Made by a program: the position numbers and the translations under genes
Shown: positions 1-12,520 of the stretch, piece by piece
Position numbering within the stretch: the stretch's first letter is position 1
How the letters are laid out: the number at the start of each line of letters is the position of its first letter
Assembly (NCBI GenBank): GCA_002794775.1
Contig: NBAY01000004.1
Coordinates: 1,302,001-1,366,000, forward strand
DNA from: Porodaedalea pini
Lineage: Eukaryota > Basidiomycota > Agaricomycetes > Hymenochaetales > Hymenochaetaceae
Reading direction: 5' to 3'
DNA: 64,000 nt
Notes under the pieces: model-generated
The model's input: only the letters and a program-made list of their open reading frames with translations
Told to the model about the DNA's origin: nothing
The model's database searches: none

Positions 1-84
1 CCTCATTTGTCTCAACGACGCGATTTTCAACTCAGTTTCGAGCGGGTCAAGTTCAGCAGCTATGTCTTCGAGACTTCGACCCAT
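1..84 (-). CDS. Possible 5' end of an unidentified gene leaving the window
   Basis: A minus-strand ATG at 84 opens a frame of 28 codons that runs off the left edge without a stop (MGRSLEDIAAELDP...). The acidic/leucine pattern resembles the start of a cytosolic protein, possibly an F-box type, but no domain is visible. The gene would lie tail-away from IPI3, with about 950 bp of non-coding DNA upstream. A chance open frame this short is possible, so this is a tentative call. Confidence 0.3.
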   Translation of the reverse strand, partial: MGRSLEDIAAELDPLETELKIASLRQMR

Positions 85-1032
85 ATCGCACCTCTCACTC
101 CTAGGGAAGTGGAAAAGCTGTCGTCTGTGTTATGTCTTTTCCGCCATGAGCGAGTGAAAACAGGCATGCCCTGATTGCCACTACTATTAGTGCTCTTCAT
201 TCACGCGATGGAGCAAGCCTCGGAGGTTTCGGACTCGCCAGTAGTACTACCTTCCCCACCGGGAAGTCTTAAGTCCCTCCAGTCGATGGATATCATTCGC
301 GGGCGGGAGGAGTTCGGGTATCCGGGTAAGCAGTCCGAATGAAATCGCTGGACTGTTTCGATTATCTAGTCCCAGATACAAGGCTAATACCAGTCGCCTG
401 ATCCAAGTGCGGGAATTGGGGAAGTTACAAGTGCGGAAGCTAGAAGGACAGCGGTAACGATATCCCGAGCTAGTCGGCCGCTCGACATTAATATTCAACC
501 TGGAGTCCATAAGATGCTAAATATTGAACAAAAAGATCGGTGTCGAACGGATACTTTTATATCTTCACACTGCGCACGGCTGCAGCCACTCAAACTCAGT
601 ATGAAGAGGGGCTACCTCCATGTGAAATGCTCTTATAACGAGACTGTTCAGGAGACTATTCATTTCAGACGCACTGATCCCTGGATCTAGCTGCTGAAGA
701 GACGGGATCGATGGAAGCTAGAGGATGGAAGGTCTTGCACGATAGCGAATAATTTTAAATATTAGACAGAAGACAGTCTGCGCGTGTAGTACTTTTTCTC
801 TTCAGCTGAATCAGCACCTGTTCGTGATCAGCTAGATGCATTTAATTAATAGTGCTCGGAAGCTCGGGATGGCGGTTCTTCCCACTTCCTTCAACCCACT
901 TTCCTCGTGCTGAACGCTTTCTGCTGAACACTATCTGAACAGGTCCCTTCTCCGAATCCGAATCCAACCAAATCAAGCCCTCGGATATCTACAACCTCAC
1001 ACATGAGAATAGTTATCGAAACGAAGATGATC
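85..1032. other. Intergenic, no gene recognised
   Basis: Short open frames occur on both strands, but none has a recognisable domain or convincing splice structure. The stretch would hold the promoter of the leftmost fragment and the 3' flank of IPI3, whose stop codon is at 1033-1035. Confidence 0.5.
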
Positions 1033-3043
1033 TTATCCGGAGCCGTTGATCGCAATGCCGGCAGGAGCAGCAGCACCCTTCTTTTCGGCCACGACGCGCT
1101 GCACGACGGACTCCCACATCGCGTCGTTTACGCTCTTTGCTTTCGCGAGCTGCGTTCGCAAGCGCTGCACTTCGCTTTCGAGCTCGGAGAGCCGCGTTTG
1201 TTGTGCGAGGTACGAGGTCTGTGCAGGGCCGTTCGGTGAAGTGAGGGAAGGTTGGGAGAATAGCGCCTGATCTCGGAGGAGCTCTTCGATCGAATAAATG
1301 GTCGGGTCGATAAACGGCTGGAGAAAGCAAGTATTAGAAATAAGTATCTTTCTTGTATGTTGAAGAGTAACGTAATAAACAAGGCGAGAGATAATGTAGA
1401 AAAGGCCTGACCTCGGTTTGTAAAGGCAGTGTCATCGGTACCTCATGAGCTTCCCGCGCTTTACCGTCGCGCACTCTTTGGAAGGGCGCAACGGGTTTCG
1501 TGGGCATGACGTCCTTAGCATTCGTCACTCCGCTAACGTTGAGATCCAGACTAATATGCCCTATTAAGTCCGGAGGCTTGAGCATGCACTCGACATGGGT
1601 AATGGCCAGGCCCTGCGTTTTGTCTTTGACCGGCGAAATCATGCGCAACAACTGGTGCGATGCGATGTCATACATGTGCACTTCTCCCGCACTGGTGCCG
1701 ACCAGCAGCGTCGACTGCGTCAGAGACAGTGCGAGCGTTGAGATTGGTTGCCTATTTGAGCATGTCAGTAAAGACATATTCTGGGGGAATCACCGACACA
1801 GTCGATTATGAGATGACGATGATCAGCGAAGGCACAGAAGAGAAGATGAAGGGGCATAGCAAGGGGGGACAATACGGACCCGACGGATATCATGCGCTTT
1901 GGGTCAGCATCGAGGCGAATCGCTTCACCCACGCCGCCTCCACCCAATGCCTCGATCCCAAGTCTACTGCCCTGAGGATCGTGTCTTCGATAGAGCTTAA
2001 CCTGGTACACCACGTCGCCGGCACCTGGGACACTCCCCTCCGAAGATGCAGCGAAGAATGTGCGCTCGGCGATCTCAAATGCGAGCGAGTGGATGGGAGA
2101 CGGGAAAAGGAAGGTCGTCAGAAGCGTACGTGATGACAAGTCCCAGAGCTAAAATGTATGAGTCACAGGTCAGCCTTCGATATTGCATAGATGACGCAAG
2201 CTGCGAGAAGCTTTTCCTAGTACTGACCTTTACGGAGTGATCCACCGACGAGGTCAAGATACGACATGATAGGAAGGAACCGGTGCCGCAGACAATGTCG
2301 GTGATTGGTAACGTATGATCGGACAGAGTGCAGTAAGGCATCGGGGTCTCGTGCTGTAACTCGTTAGCCAAAAGGCTAGGAGATGGATTAATATCAGTTT
2401 TAGATCATATCCTATGCAGAGCATTCCTTTCGATAATTTTTCCAATAACGCACCTTGATATGGACCAGACGGTGATGCCCGAGTCTTCACTCCCGGAGAT
2501 GAGTGCTGCGCCATCCTGAGTGAAACGCAGGACAGTGACTTTGCGGTAGTGGGCGTCCCAAACATTAAAAAGGATGCCGGAGGCGATCTGTAAACGTGTT
2601 CAGAACATGCATCTCAGACTCGGACCGAGAAATGAACAAGCCTCCCAAAGATAGATGCGACCCTGGGCAGTTCCGCCCGCGCAGTAGTCTCCAGATTTAT
2701 CTATAGCAATGCAAGACAACTTCTCTGGCAAGACCATCTTCACTGCGATTTGATCCTGCGTTATGCATGTAAGAAATTTAAAAAAACGCGTGTTTATAGC
2801 CAACCCTCGCACTTTTTGGAAGTAATATCCATTCATGATAGATTTATCTGGTTGAGCAGCGAGAATAAAACCTCCCTGACCATTCTTAGTCTGAAGAACA
2901 GAGGTGGAGTGGGTTTCAGCACAGGTTTGCTTGAAAGAAGCTAGCAAAGAGCCTGTCTGAAAGTCGTGTATAGTGACTGCGCCCAATCCTTGGCTAGAGG
3001 AAGACGCCCCAGAGGAACAAAGGACAGTCTCCTGATAGCGCAT
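1033..3043 (-). CDS. IPI3: Pre-rRNA processing WD40 protein IPI3 (WDR18 family)
   Basis: Multi-exon gene. The ATG at 3043 gives MRYQETVLCSSG and the last codons (..AINGSG, TAA at 1033-1035) follow a coiled-coil tail. Exons encode successive WD40 blades: an N-terminal blade with a VTIHDFQTGS stretch, one reading LSCIAIDKSGDYCAGGTAQ, one with HTLPITDIVCGTGSF, one with LWDLSSRTLLTTF and one with STLLVGTSAGEVHMYDI. The final exon (about 1300-1033) has heptad-like SELESEVQRLRTQLAKAKS, the C-terminal coiled coil usual in Ipi3. The family protein is part of the Rix1 (Rix1-Ipi1-Ipi3) complex, which acts in ITS2 removal and pre-60S maturation in the nucleolus. Its start lies 236 bp from the start of the divergent DnaJ gene, so the promoters probably share that space. 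Exact internal splice sites were not all checked. Confidence 0.85.
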
Positions 3044-3279
3044 GTGAGTAGGAAGGGCAAGGCAAGGCAGCCACGAGCTTGTAGCAAGTCAAGAAGAAGT
3101 TCAGGTAGGTTTCGGAGATTGAGTTTCATTTTAGAAAATTCTAGAGCTGGTGGCGGAGTTTGAAATCTTACACATATTTGGACCTGCTACTTATACAGAC
3201 GCGGCGCTTCCACTTTGCCTCCCAAATCCTCCATCTACCTCGTTCCTCCTCTCACAATACCCACCTCTCCCTTTTCTTC

Positions 3280-4750
3280 ATGATGGCCAAGAATCTCTAC
3301 GAGACATTGGACGTACCAAAAGAGGCTCCTCCAGACGAAAGTATGTGCTTATCAGTGTCTGTCAAGCCTATAACTCATGAAACAATGGCCTCGCAGTACG
3401 GAGAGCGTATCGTCAAGCGGCGCTTAAGACGCACCCTGATAGGCTGCCAATTGGATCAACGGAGAAGGACAAGCAACGTGCTGGAGAGCAGTTTCGAAAG
3501 GTGTGTAGTCTTGCGTGTCTAGTGAGCAATAGGTTCTGAGCGGCCGGTAGGTGAACAACGCGTACGAGGTGCTCAGCGACGAGGAGAAACGCCGGGTAAG
3601 CCGTGGATTGCGATCAGACGGTTTTCCATTATATTACCAATATTGACACTAGGCTTTAGGTTTACGACAGATACGGAGAGTGGCCGCCTCCAGAAGTACA
3701 GCAAGATCTGTACGCAGACCGCACACACCATCATAGACATCCTCGACACCGACCTCACACACACACTCACAGGCATGGTTTTGGAGGCCCATTCGGTGAT
3801 GCTCATCCATTCAACGATCCTTTCTTCACTCATCCATTCGGCGCATCTGCTTCGCGCGCGCGCCCGCGTAACAACACCTATCCAGGTTTTACTGACCCCT
3901 TCACCCTCTTCGACCAAATGTTCGGCGACATGAAGCGTCAGTTCGACGATCCGTTCTTTGCAGATGCTCATCCTTCTATGGGAGCTCCCTTTGGACACCA
4001 GCCATTTGGCCAAGGCTCGATGTTCGATAGGATGATGGGCGGAAACCCTGCATTCGGGATGCTTCCGCCAATGAACGACATGTTCGCGCAAACGGGCGGC
4101 CCGTTCCAAGGCCAAGCAATGAACTTCCAGAGCTCATCCCACGGAGTGCTCGGGCGCGGACCGGACGGGAATGCACAATGGGTTTCGCAGAGCAGAATGA
4201 CAAGGTCGATAAATGGCGTAACAGAGAGTGTTTGGAAGCGCACAGACTCAAGCGTGAGTGGTCTCAATAAATGAATTAGATGGCTTTCTTATCTTTACGT
4301 GTCGATTTTATAGGGTAATGAACATGTCACGTACTCGTACCCAGATGGGCGAGAGCGGTACCTTGTCAACGGCGTGGAGCAGGCTTCTGGAAGCCACGGC
4401 GAACGCAATTTGCCTCCGCCTCCTCCGTACTCAGGTCCTCCTGCTCCTATAAACACTTCTCGCCATTCGATCGAGCGAGGATCTGCTAGGGCAGACATGA
4501 ACCGTTCCCCCATAGGTCCGTATAGTTCGGGTGAGTGGACATTATCTGACACGTTGAAACCACACAGATGCCTGAGAGTTCTGACTTCGAATTTGGTTTA
4601 GCGAACATCAAGCATGACCATGATGAGTATGAGTGGGAACGGGAGCGGGAACGCCGCCATGGACATCGCGAACGTAAACATCGGCACAGCTACGAAACTC
4701 ACGAAGACCTCGATCATCACAAGAAGCGCTGGTGGAAGGGCGAATGGTAA
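3280..4750 (+). CDS. DnaJ/Hsp40 co-chaperone, DNAJB6-like (class B)
   Basis: Six exons can be joined: 3280-3340, 3397-3500, 3551-3596, about 3660-4254, about 4315-4530 and about 4602-4750, roughly 390 residues. Splicing exon 1 to exon 2 gives DEIRRAYRQAALKTHPDR, a canonical J-domain helix II with the HPD tripeptide that stimulates Hsp70 ATPase. Exon 3 gives NNAYEVLSDEEKR of helix III. After the J domain comes a Gly/Phe-rich stretch (FGDAHPFNDPFF, MFGDMKRQF), then a beta-rich segment, and a highly charged His/Arg/Glu-rich C-terminus (WERERERRHGHRERK, ending HKKRWWKGEW). There is no Cys-rich zinc domain, hence class B. Residues HTHTHRHG near 3750 form a His-rich patch. Likely a cytosolic or nuclear Hsp70 partner. 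Confidence 0.9.
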
Positions 4751-5202
4751 AAGGGTTGGTGTATCCGGGTTTTTCCCTTCTATGTTCTTTTATTCTTCTT
4801 AAATCACATCTTTCGCCTCTTCTGTACCAACAATCCATCCTTGCATTTGTATCCCCGCTCTCATTCATGTCTTGGTGATTGAATTACCGAGCACGCATTA
4901 TTCTGATTTTGTAGCAATGAGATCTTTGCTTTCCGCGGAAATGTATTCAATCTATGTCCCAGACGTTCCAGCGGATAGGGCCTGCCTCTTCGGCAGTCAA
5001 TAAATAGTATCGTTTCATAGATGATAGTGTGGACCGATAATCGAGACGGTTGTGGCAGGCAAGCAAGTGCAGTGATTTTCGGCGGTGATACTCACGGGCG
5101 GCACGAATCACTCACCTGTTTTCTTCAGACACCTACATATAACCAGCCTATCAATTGCAAGCAACAAGGGAGAGGCGCTTTTTGCTCTAATCGTCCACGA
5201 CG
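4751..5202. other. Intergenic between DnaJ and SH3 genes
   Basis: The 3' flank of the DnaJ gene and the promoter of the SH3 gene, both plus strand. A pyrimidine-rich stretch follows the DnaJ stop. No further gene seen. Confidence 0.5.
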
Positions 5203-6521
5203 ATGGTCTTCTCTAATCTCGGGGTACACGAGAAACAGGCATTCTTCGACCTCTTAGACGAGTGCGTCGACATGTCTCACTGGCAGCTGCAGAGTGTATT
5301 CGCTGATCTCACCCTGTACTACTTTCTATCTCTCAAAGGTATTTCACCTCACGGCCAGACCTCCTCGCCAGCCTCGGCGGATCCGCATCATCGGGAGGCG
5401 ACTCGGAGAATAGTCCGTACTCTGCGAACGGAGCGAACTCGCGGGCGGCGGCCTCAGCGGTGCACAGCGCGCTCGCGGCGCACCCGGAGGCGACGGCCAA
5501 CCTCGTTTCGTCTGGTCTGCGGCACGGAGCGCAGAACAGCAGCGTGAAGAATAGCCCGTTTGCAAGTGCGGTATGTATCGATCGCTCTTTGGAGTGCTTG
5601 GCTCGGGTTGTCGGAAACTGACGGATGCGTGATGATTAGGCGTCAAATCCCGCCATCGCGAACTCGGTTGGGCGCGTCGCCGCTGCGTCCCTTGCGTTCG
5701 GGCAGCGCAATAATAACAATTCATCTCCTACACCGCCAGCGGCACGTAATACCCCTCCGCCGCCGCCGGCCGCGCGCAATATTCCGCCTGCGCTTCCCCG
5801 ACGGACGTCTTCAACGTCGCAAGAGCAAGATGACGAGGCGGGCACGCTGCCGCCTCCCGGTCGCTCTCCCATTCCCAAGAAAACCAGCGGAGCAGGTGGA
5901 CTTGTCCAAGGCCGGGTATGTCTCTTCGCACGTCCCATCATCACCTTCTTATCAATATTAATGCTTCATGCATCTTGCAGAACTTCGGGGACGTCGATAC
6001 CTCTTCTTTCAAAACCGGGTTCATGTCTGTGAAGAACAGCACCTCAAACAAAGCGAAGGGCCCACCCCCCGTCGCCCCGCCCCTCCCACCCGCCTTTCCG
6101 AAGCGACATAATAACTTCGCGCCGCCGCCGATGCGGCGCCTCACCTCAGACTCCGCATCGCCTTCGCGCCCGGCGCGCACGCCCACTCCCGAACCCGAGC
6201 CCGAGCAGGAAGAGGAGCAGGGAGAGTGGGCGGAAGCGCTGTATGACTACAACAGCGGGGTACGTCTAAGACTTGTCATCTTGACTAGGTCTTTACCTGC
6301 CTGTGCTAATAATGTGGTGCTACCAACCAGGAACCGAGCGATCTCGTCTTGCACGCGCAGCAGCAATTGAAGATCGTGTCCCGGGACTCAGACGACTGGT
6401 AAGACCTCGCTATCCTTGTAGGGACTGGATCAATTTAATTACTAACTCTCCTTCCAGGTGGACTGGCGAAGCAGACGGAAAGACGGGACTCTTTCCCGCG
6501 TCGTATGTCCGTATATTATAA
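5203..6521 (+). CDS. SH3-domain protein (Lsb1/Pin3- or Csh3-like)
   Basis: The ATG at 5203 starts MVFSNLGVHEKQAFFDLL. Splicing 5261 to 5339 gives LLDEYFTSRPDLLASLGG, an N-terminal helical module. A long low-complexity middle follows, rich in Ala, Ser and proline runs (for example TPPPPPAARNIPPALPRR), likely a ligand for other SH3 proteins. The last two or three exons encode one SH3 domain: ALYDYNSGEPSDLVLHAQQ, then DDWWTGEADGKTGLFPASYV, with the ALYDY, WW and FPxxYV signatures. The stop is at 6519-6521. Fungal proteins with an N-terminal helical part and a C-terminal SH3 (Lsb1/Pin3 in budding yeast, Csh3 in fission yeast) act in actin-patch and endocytic regulation. That role is inferred here from architecture only. 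Length about 330 residues. Confidence 0.85.
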
Positions 6522-7846
6522 TATGGATTTCAAGATTTCGGGTAACTATGTAAATTGTATTGATCTGTGCTTCATTTGCTTGATTCCATTCTGCTCGAGC
6601 CGCGGTGACCAAAGTGAAGTAACTGGTATTGACTCCTAGGGAAATGTTGATCCGGGATAAGACCATCCTCTTGTCTGCAAGGGCATATTGCTCGATTTTA
6701 GTAAGTCAATAGTAGAACCTCTTACAGCTCAGCCCAGAAGGATATATGTAGCAGCAAAGATGGAAGAAGGCCTGGTCCAAATATTCAGAAAAAAAGCTTA
6801 TCCAACTCAGGTAAGGGAGCAAATTATTCAATTCGTCTGTTACAGATTAGGCTAAACGCTACTTGAAGTTGAAGCTCGTTCTGAAATCCGATTTTGTCCA
6901 CCGCTCTCTGATGGATAGACGATGTTGAAGGATCAGCGTTAGCCCTCGGACATAAGGAAAGAACAATACACAGGCGTCCGTTCGTCAGCTGTGAGCGGAA
7001 GAGAAACAACTCGCTAGTCATACTCTATAAATGATTCCGGCGCTCGTTTGCCCCAAGCGCACACTGGACGAAAGTCTGAGCATGAGCTAGCAGCAGGATG
7101 TACAACCAGCTCTCAGATTGTCGTGCGCGACTGTGGACCATTGAGCTCGTCGAAGTCAACACCGTAATGCACGGCAGGCCCAATACAGTACTACTTCGGT
7201 ATTCGATTACGGCACTCACCACTACCAGTCATTAGCATGCTGATCCACTGAATGACATCGTCAGAGCTAGACGTCATCCTCTAGCTCTGGCTCGGCTATG
7301 ATGAATATAAATAAAAGGAATACTTGGATGTCAACAATTTTTGGTGTGTCGTTCATATGGGTCATTGAGACACCGATAGAGGACAAAGAGAGAAGAGTAT
7401 GACGATATACAGGAATACCACTCTGATGCACCATACAGGGCCACCGGGCCATCGTCGATGTAGAAGGTTAATACGCGAATAGGGAAACAGCCCGGCCGTC
7501 AGTCGAAGTAGAGAATAAGCGTCTATACCACATAGTACAAGTCAATGGTATATAGATGGTCAGGTAACAGACAAACACTCTGCTTCGGGGTTGCGAAGGC
7601 CTTGCCAATTTCTCTGACTAGTGCTCCCAGGAATTCTGGACTCGAGGCGAAATTCTCAGGTTGAACTTCCAAAAAGACATGAAAGGAGTACCCAGTCAAC
7701 TTGAAATGACCCAATGCGAGCATAGGAAGGGGAAGGAGTCACAGTGTTGTTTGTACATTTACCTGATTCGAATTCAGCAGCTTCATAGTTTTGCAAAAGA
7801 TCCTACACTATACAATCTTGAATTTATTACTGCAACCCATGGGCAC
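6522..7846. other. Long 3'-3' intergenic region
   Basis: About 1.3 kb between the stop codons of the convergent SH3 (+) and carboxypeptidase (-) genes. Scattered frames of up to about 65 codons have no recognisable domain. Nothing supportable as a gene or transposon was seen. Confidence 0.5.
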
Positions 7847-10064
7847 TCAAAGTGGCTCCTCAGCCAGCCATTTTGAAACCATAGCCAATGCCTCTGCGGG
7901 CTTGTCGAACGGAACCTATTTGCAGATAAGGATCAGCTGTACTATACAACCCAATCTACTGAGAAACATACCATATGTCCAGCACCCCAAACGGATGCAA
8001 ACGTCAGAGGACCTGTGCTCTTCGTTATTCCCGCGCCATTTTTCTCAGTAACATTCGTCCCCAACCCCCACATCCTCCACTCCTCCAAGTTGAACTCGTC
8101 CTTACCCACCCACTCGAGCTGCTCGACCCACAGGCGGTTCGCAACCCAATTGCACTGCCAGTCATATGTGCCCGCGTAGATAAGCACGCGCACACCGCGC
8201 GCGAGCAGCTCTGCGACGTACTGTTGCGTCGGAGCGGCATACTTGTCCATGTGTGCGCTGAAGCCGCTGCCAACGCCGCTTGCGCAGGACGTGAAGTTCT
8301 GCGGTGCGGATACGCCGAGGAACGAGCGGATGGAAGGCGTGTTGAGGTACTTCTCGATGGCGGTGTTCTCATAATAGCAGAGGCCTTCGCCCACGCACAT
8401 CTTTTGGCAGACTATGTCAGGATTGTCAGTATGAATGGGCTTCCTCAGGACTAGCCTTTGACATGTCGTATACGTTGCGTCCTGATACATGCGTTAGAAA
8501 GAATAAAAGCACTGGAATGACTCTCTCACCAGTCGCCCAGAAACCAGTGCTCAGCTCACTGTCACAGAAATTAACAGCAGCGTTGCAGTTGATAGCATCA
8601 AAAATGTCTACACAAGACTCCTTCATCGCTTTGACACATCGCGGCAGCTATTCCTTACTTGATCAAAGGGAATAGAAAAACGATCCAAAAAAGACGCACC
8701 GCTCGCCTCATTCGCACGCAGGCAGAAATGCTTTGCAAGGGTACATCTAGAGAGGCAGTTCCGCACTCCACTTCGACACGGCCAGGGTAAAGTCTGTGAA
8801 ACAGTGCATAGAAAAGTCAGCCCAACAAGCACTCAGCACTTTTAGAGAACAGAATCGCTCACGTTGATATGTCTGTAATACCATTGCCGATAAGCACGCT
8901 GGTGAGGTTGAGCGTGGAGCGACCTTCGGCCTCCGCAATGGAGTTTTGATCGACGATCTCGCTGGCAAAGACCGGAAGATATCTTCCCTATGGCAGGATG
9001 AATATTAAGCTCTATTGTCACATTTATGTATAATTGAACTGCTCTAACTCCATACGACTCGCCAGCCAGATGCAATCGCCGCCCTTTGAACTGGCTAAAG
9101 GTCTCGAAGAAGATGGAGATGAATGCATGCACGTTCTTTGCCGCCTCTTCTGTCGTTTCGACCACTTCACCATAGTCCGCATATGAGAACCCGACGCCTA
9201 CTCTACAATTCGACTAGAAGTCAGCGAGTCTTCATGTGTTGAGAAAGAAAAGATACGGACGGCTGGTCAAGGAAAAAGATATTGGCCTCACTGTTCCAAC
9301 TATATGGGTTCCAGATTGTACCGTTTGAAGAAGAATTTGTCATGTCAATTTGACATGGGCCTTGGGGAAGTCTGAGACTTAATGACCCAATTGATGTTGG
9401 AATACAAAACGTCTATACCGAGTTCCATGAGCAATCCGAGAGATGATGAACATCCTGGTCCTGCGTTTTAAGAATCGGTATAAGTCACACAAAGCAACTC
9501 GCTTGATGAAATTAATACAGACCTCCATTGATCCACATCATAACATCGTCTGTTGAGAGTAATTCAAAGTCAGAATTATCCTAGACTCAATACTAAAAAC
9601 GTCACTTACCTTCGTCAGGGTTCCGTCTGCTTTCAAAAAAATAGAAGAACAAATGCTTAGCGCCCTGGTCTATATCCAAGTAGCCTGTATATACACTATA
9701 AGCATATAAACTTGATAAATAAACAGATTCTCGAATTATATGGTACAAGAAGAGTTCACTTGACTATCGGGTCGCAGAAGATCGCCTTCTTGATTCGCAC
9801 TTGGTGTCCAGGGAAGTCCGGGTGCATGAGCGCAGTGAAGCGCTCAGTAGACTGCACGCTTGTGAGCTGCATAGTAGTGAAGTTGAATGGCGCGTCAATC
9901 GCAGCTTGGAAGTTAGCGTTAACTCCAGGTGGTATTGACTCTCTGCCAGTTGCAGCGAAGTATTCCGACTTCGCATCGGAATTGATAGAGAATGCTGCTT
10001 GTCGGCATTCTACTCTCGCAATACTGCTCAACACAGCGAGCACCGCGGTTACAGAGAGCAACAT
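7847..10064 (-). CDS. Serine carboxypeptidase, S10 family (carboxypeptidase Y-like)
   Basis: The ATG at 10064 begins MLLSVTAVLAVLSSIARVEC, a good signal peptide. The gene has many small exons and ends ..KWLAEEPL with the stop at 7847-7849. Family motifs in order: YTGYLDIDQGAKHLFF; the oxyanion/substrate loop INGGPGCSSSLGLL (spliced across about 9480-9555); FLDQPVGVGFSY; the nucleophile motif AGESYGGRYLPVFASEIVD (serine in GESYG, with an intron directly after the first Gly); the aspartate in IYAGTYDWQCNW (about 8165); and the histidine in GAGHMVPFDKP near 7900. All three catalytic residues are present. Several NxT/S sequons fit a glycosylated vacuolar or secreted enzyme that removes C-terminal residues. 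A YxxM/QRPL-type vacuolar signal was not seen, so secretion versus vacuole is open. Length about 500 residues. Confidence 0.92.
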
Positions 10065-10333
10065 GGTGGTGAGAGCTCAAGAGCGGCTTCGCCGAAGACC
10101 AGCTTCGAGATGAGTGAGGACCGCATGGACGTTCGCAGATTAGTGGTGTACCAGAGGGCCCTGAGATCGACGGAGCGATTTTCTTACCTAGGACTTCTGA
10201 CACCTTAGCAAATCTTATAATTATTTCATTTCATGGTGGAGGCGTTGAGCTCATGCGTCAATACTATTGCACGAGTCCTTTACTGTCGAGAGCCGAAAAA
10301 TTATAAGGAAATACAGTCATTGATCAGCATCTG

Positions 10334-11507
10334 TTATCTCCCCACCTTTCCGGCTTTCTTCGAACCAGGTTTCTTTCTAGTCGGAACAATGGAAGCATCA
10401 GCGCGCGCCTTTTCTACCTCTGCCGTCTTGTCCGCTTCAGCAAGGTGAAGGACCGCCGTATAAATCAGCGCAGCCCATGAACCGATAATGTGTCCTGCAA
10501 TCCCGCCGTACGCCGGGGTGAGAGGCCACGCCTAGTATAAAAATGGTTAAGTACGTTGGGAGGAAGAGAACTCGATGGTATACAGGCAAACTCTTACCTG
10601 CCAAGGCCTATCCCAGTCGAGTGCGATTGGGAAAACGCCGATCCACGCGCCCAGCGCGGTACCGACAGCCGGGTAGACGAGAAGGCGCTCATGGGCTGTT
10701 CGCGCACTTCAGGCTCGCATGAGCGTGCAAGTTCAAAATACACAGAAGATTGACTCACGAAAGCTCGGCGAAGAGGCGTATCCACATCATACGATGGGCC
10801 ATCGCTCCCGACTCGAGTGACGGCGATCTTAACGTGTACACGCTGGGATATATTATGAGGAGGGAAAGCAGCATCGCGAGAAGAAATGTCTTCATGAATT
10901 GGCTGTAGTGCTACAAGCTTAATGTTCAGATAATTCTAAAGAAGAAAGGCGTGCATACGCGATAATGGGGGCTCCGAACAACACTAAAATGGCATGAATA
11001 AAAACTGAGCATGCAAGTGTCGAGACTATTGCGTCTTTCATAGACTATAATACGTTCCATAAGCTCCATCGTGTTCTACGAGTAGGCTTGAACTTAACGG
11101 CCCACCTGAAATTTATCACTCCCGCTCTTCATCGCACGCCTCACACGGGCCTCCCCGTCGTCCCCTAAAATCTCCATGCGAGCATTCTCAGTCTCGAGCT
11201 TAATCCAAGATGCCCATGACCCTTGCACAACAGCAACGCCGAGGCAAAGCCATACGAGAGTCAGGTTTGGGTCTGCTGTGAGCGCGCGCAGAAACGCATG
11301 CTGTGGTCGGTCTTTTGAAGAGGCTTGAGGTGGCAACGGGGAGAGCACGAAAGTAGAGCGCGGGAGATAGAGAGCTGTGAAGAGGAGAAGTGTTGTGTGC
11401 ACGCCTAGCAGAGAGCTGAAGCGCAGGAGAGGAAAGTAGGGAGCCGGAGGATTTGCGGTGGAGGACATGCCAGTTGACGAGCTACGCGCGTCAAGACGCG
11501 CCTTCAT
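10334..11507 (-). CDS. GPI11: GPI11 / PIG-F, GPI-anchor ethanolamine-phosphate transferase subunit
   Basis: Membrane protein from ATG 11507 (or the second ATG at 11468, MSSTANPPAPYFPLL) to TAA at 10334-10336. The first exon holds hydrophobic spans (SSLLGVHTTLLLFTALYLP; LVWLCLGVAVVQGSW). Further exons read LLFGAPIIA, then HYSQFMKTFLLAMLLSLLI. The diagnostic PIG-F block GAWIGVFPIALDWDRPWQ lies at about 10600-10660 and is followed by WPLTPAYGGIAGHIIGSW. The C-terminus is lysine-rich (KKPGSKKAGKVGR), as expected for a cytosolic tail. In known systems Gpi11/PIG-F is an ER multi-pass protein that partners Gpi7 and Gpi13 to add phosphoethanolamine to GPI precursors. Identity rests on the DWDRPWQ block, which is very characteristic. 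Confidence 0.85.
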
Positions 11508-12520
11508 TCGGGTCGATCACGGCAACGATGCTCGCGATCTATGAGTATTGTCATTTTTTTCTTACCTATTTCGTCTCAAACACACAATTAAACTAAAAGA
11601 GTTCATGCACGACAACTTCTACGAGATAGTTAAAGAAGATCTAGTATTTTGAAGTTTATTTTGGAGAGGAGGGAGAGGATCGCGAGATCGCACTTTGCAC
11701 AGTATCTCATGCTAACCCGAGGAAACAAACACTTGCATTTAAACACACGTATAAAACATACATGATACACAATAGACCTAGATCAGCACACGTCGTGGCC
11801 TCGCCTCTCACTGGAGTAGCATAGACAGAAACTGAAACTCGCAGAGTAATCAGACAATTTTGCGACACCCTCGCAACGTCCGGAAAGAACAACGACAGAC
11901 AGCAGAAACAAGGAGCCCTAGGCCATGAAAGTGTAGAAATCGGGATATTGGTGATGGAGTGGGACTTACACGATGGACGTTTTACAATAATCGGATAGCT
12001 GTCAACTCAATCTTGAGTGTTCCATTCTGCCGAGGAAATGATTACGCTTTCGATGGCTGCTGAAAGGATCACCAAACCGAATATCTCGTGAAACTCAGGG
12101 ATGCTAGCTCCCCCTCGCCCCCTAGAACATGCCAGGTGGGTGCGCCCCTGGTAGGGGTTCAGGTGTCGCAGATGAAGCCATTTGTCGGTTGTATGCAGAA
12201 CTAGAATGATTACTTCGTGATGAAAATAAATATAAAAAAAAAACGATACAGCTGGCTCATCGAGTGCTGCAATACATTCGTACCTTCGAGAAGGTCTGAC
12301 AAGAGGATCATAACAAAGGCAATTGGGCTTGAGCTAAAATCGACAAATATTTCTGGATGGAAGCTGGTCGCCGTGCTTGTAAATTGATGGTTGAATTATA
12401 AGATGCACTATTGATACAGAATGCCAGTAATCCAGAAGAGAGCTTGAATGCATTGTGAAAAACGGTTGATAGAGAGGTATAATTGACGATTGACTCACAA
12501 TGTCCAATCGATTGACTGCA
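11508..12520. other. Intergenic, no gene recognised
   Basis: About 1 kb upstream of GPI11 and downstream of PET117, both minus strand. An A-run of about 10 nt occurs near 12234-12243. No coding region or TIR/LTR element could be supported. Confidence 0.5.

Noticed and set aside
247..510. 87-codon minus-strand frame near the left edge
   Set aside because: Arg/Pro/Ser-rich composition, no domain, no splice partners and no supporting context.
891..1382. Several overlapping frames on both strands around the IPI3 3' end
   Set aside because: They are other-phase readings of the IPI3 coiled-coil exon.
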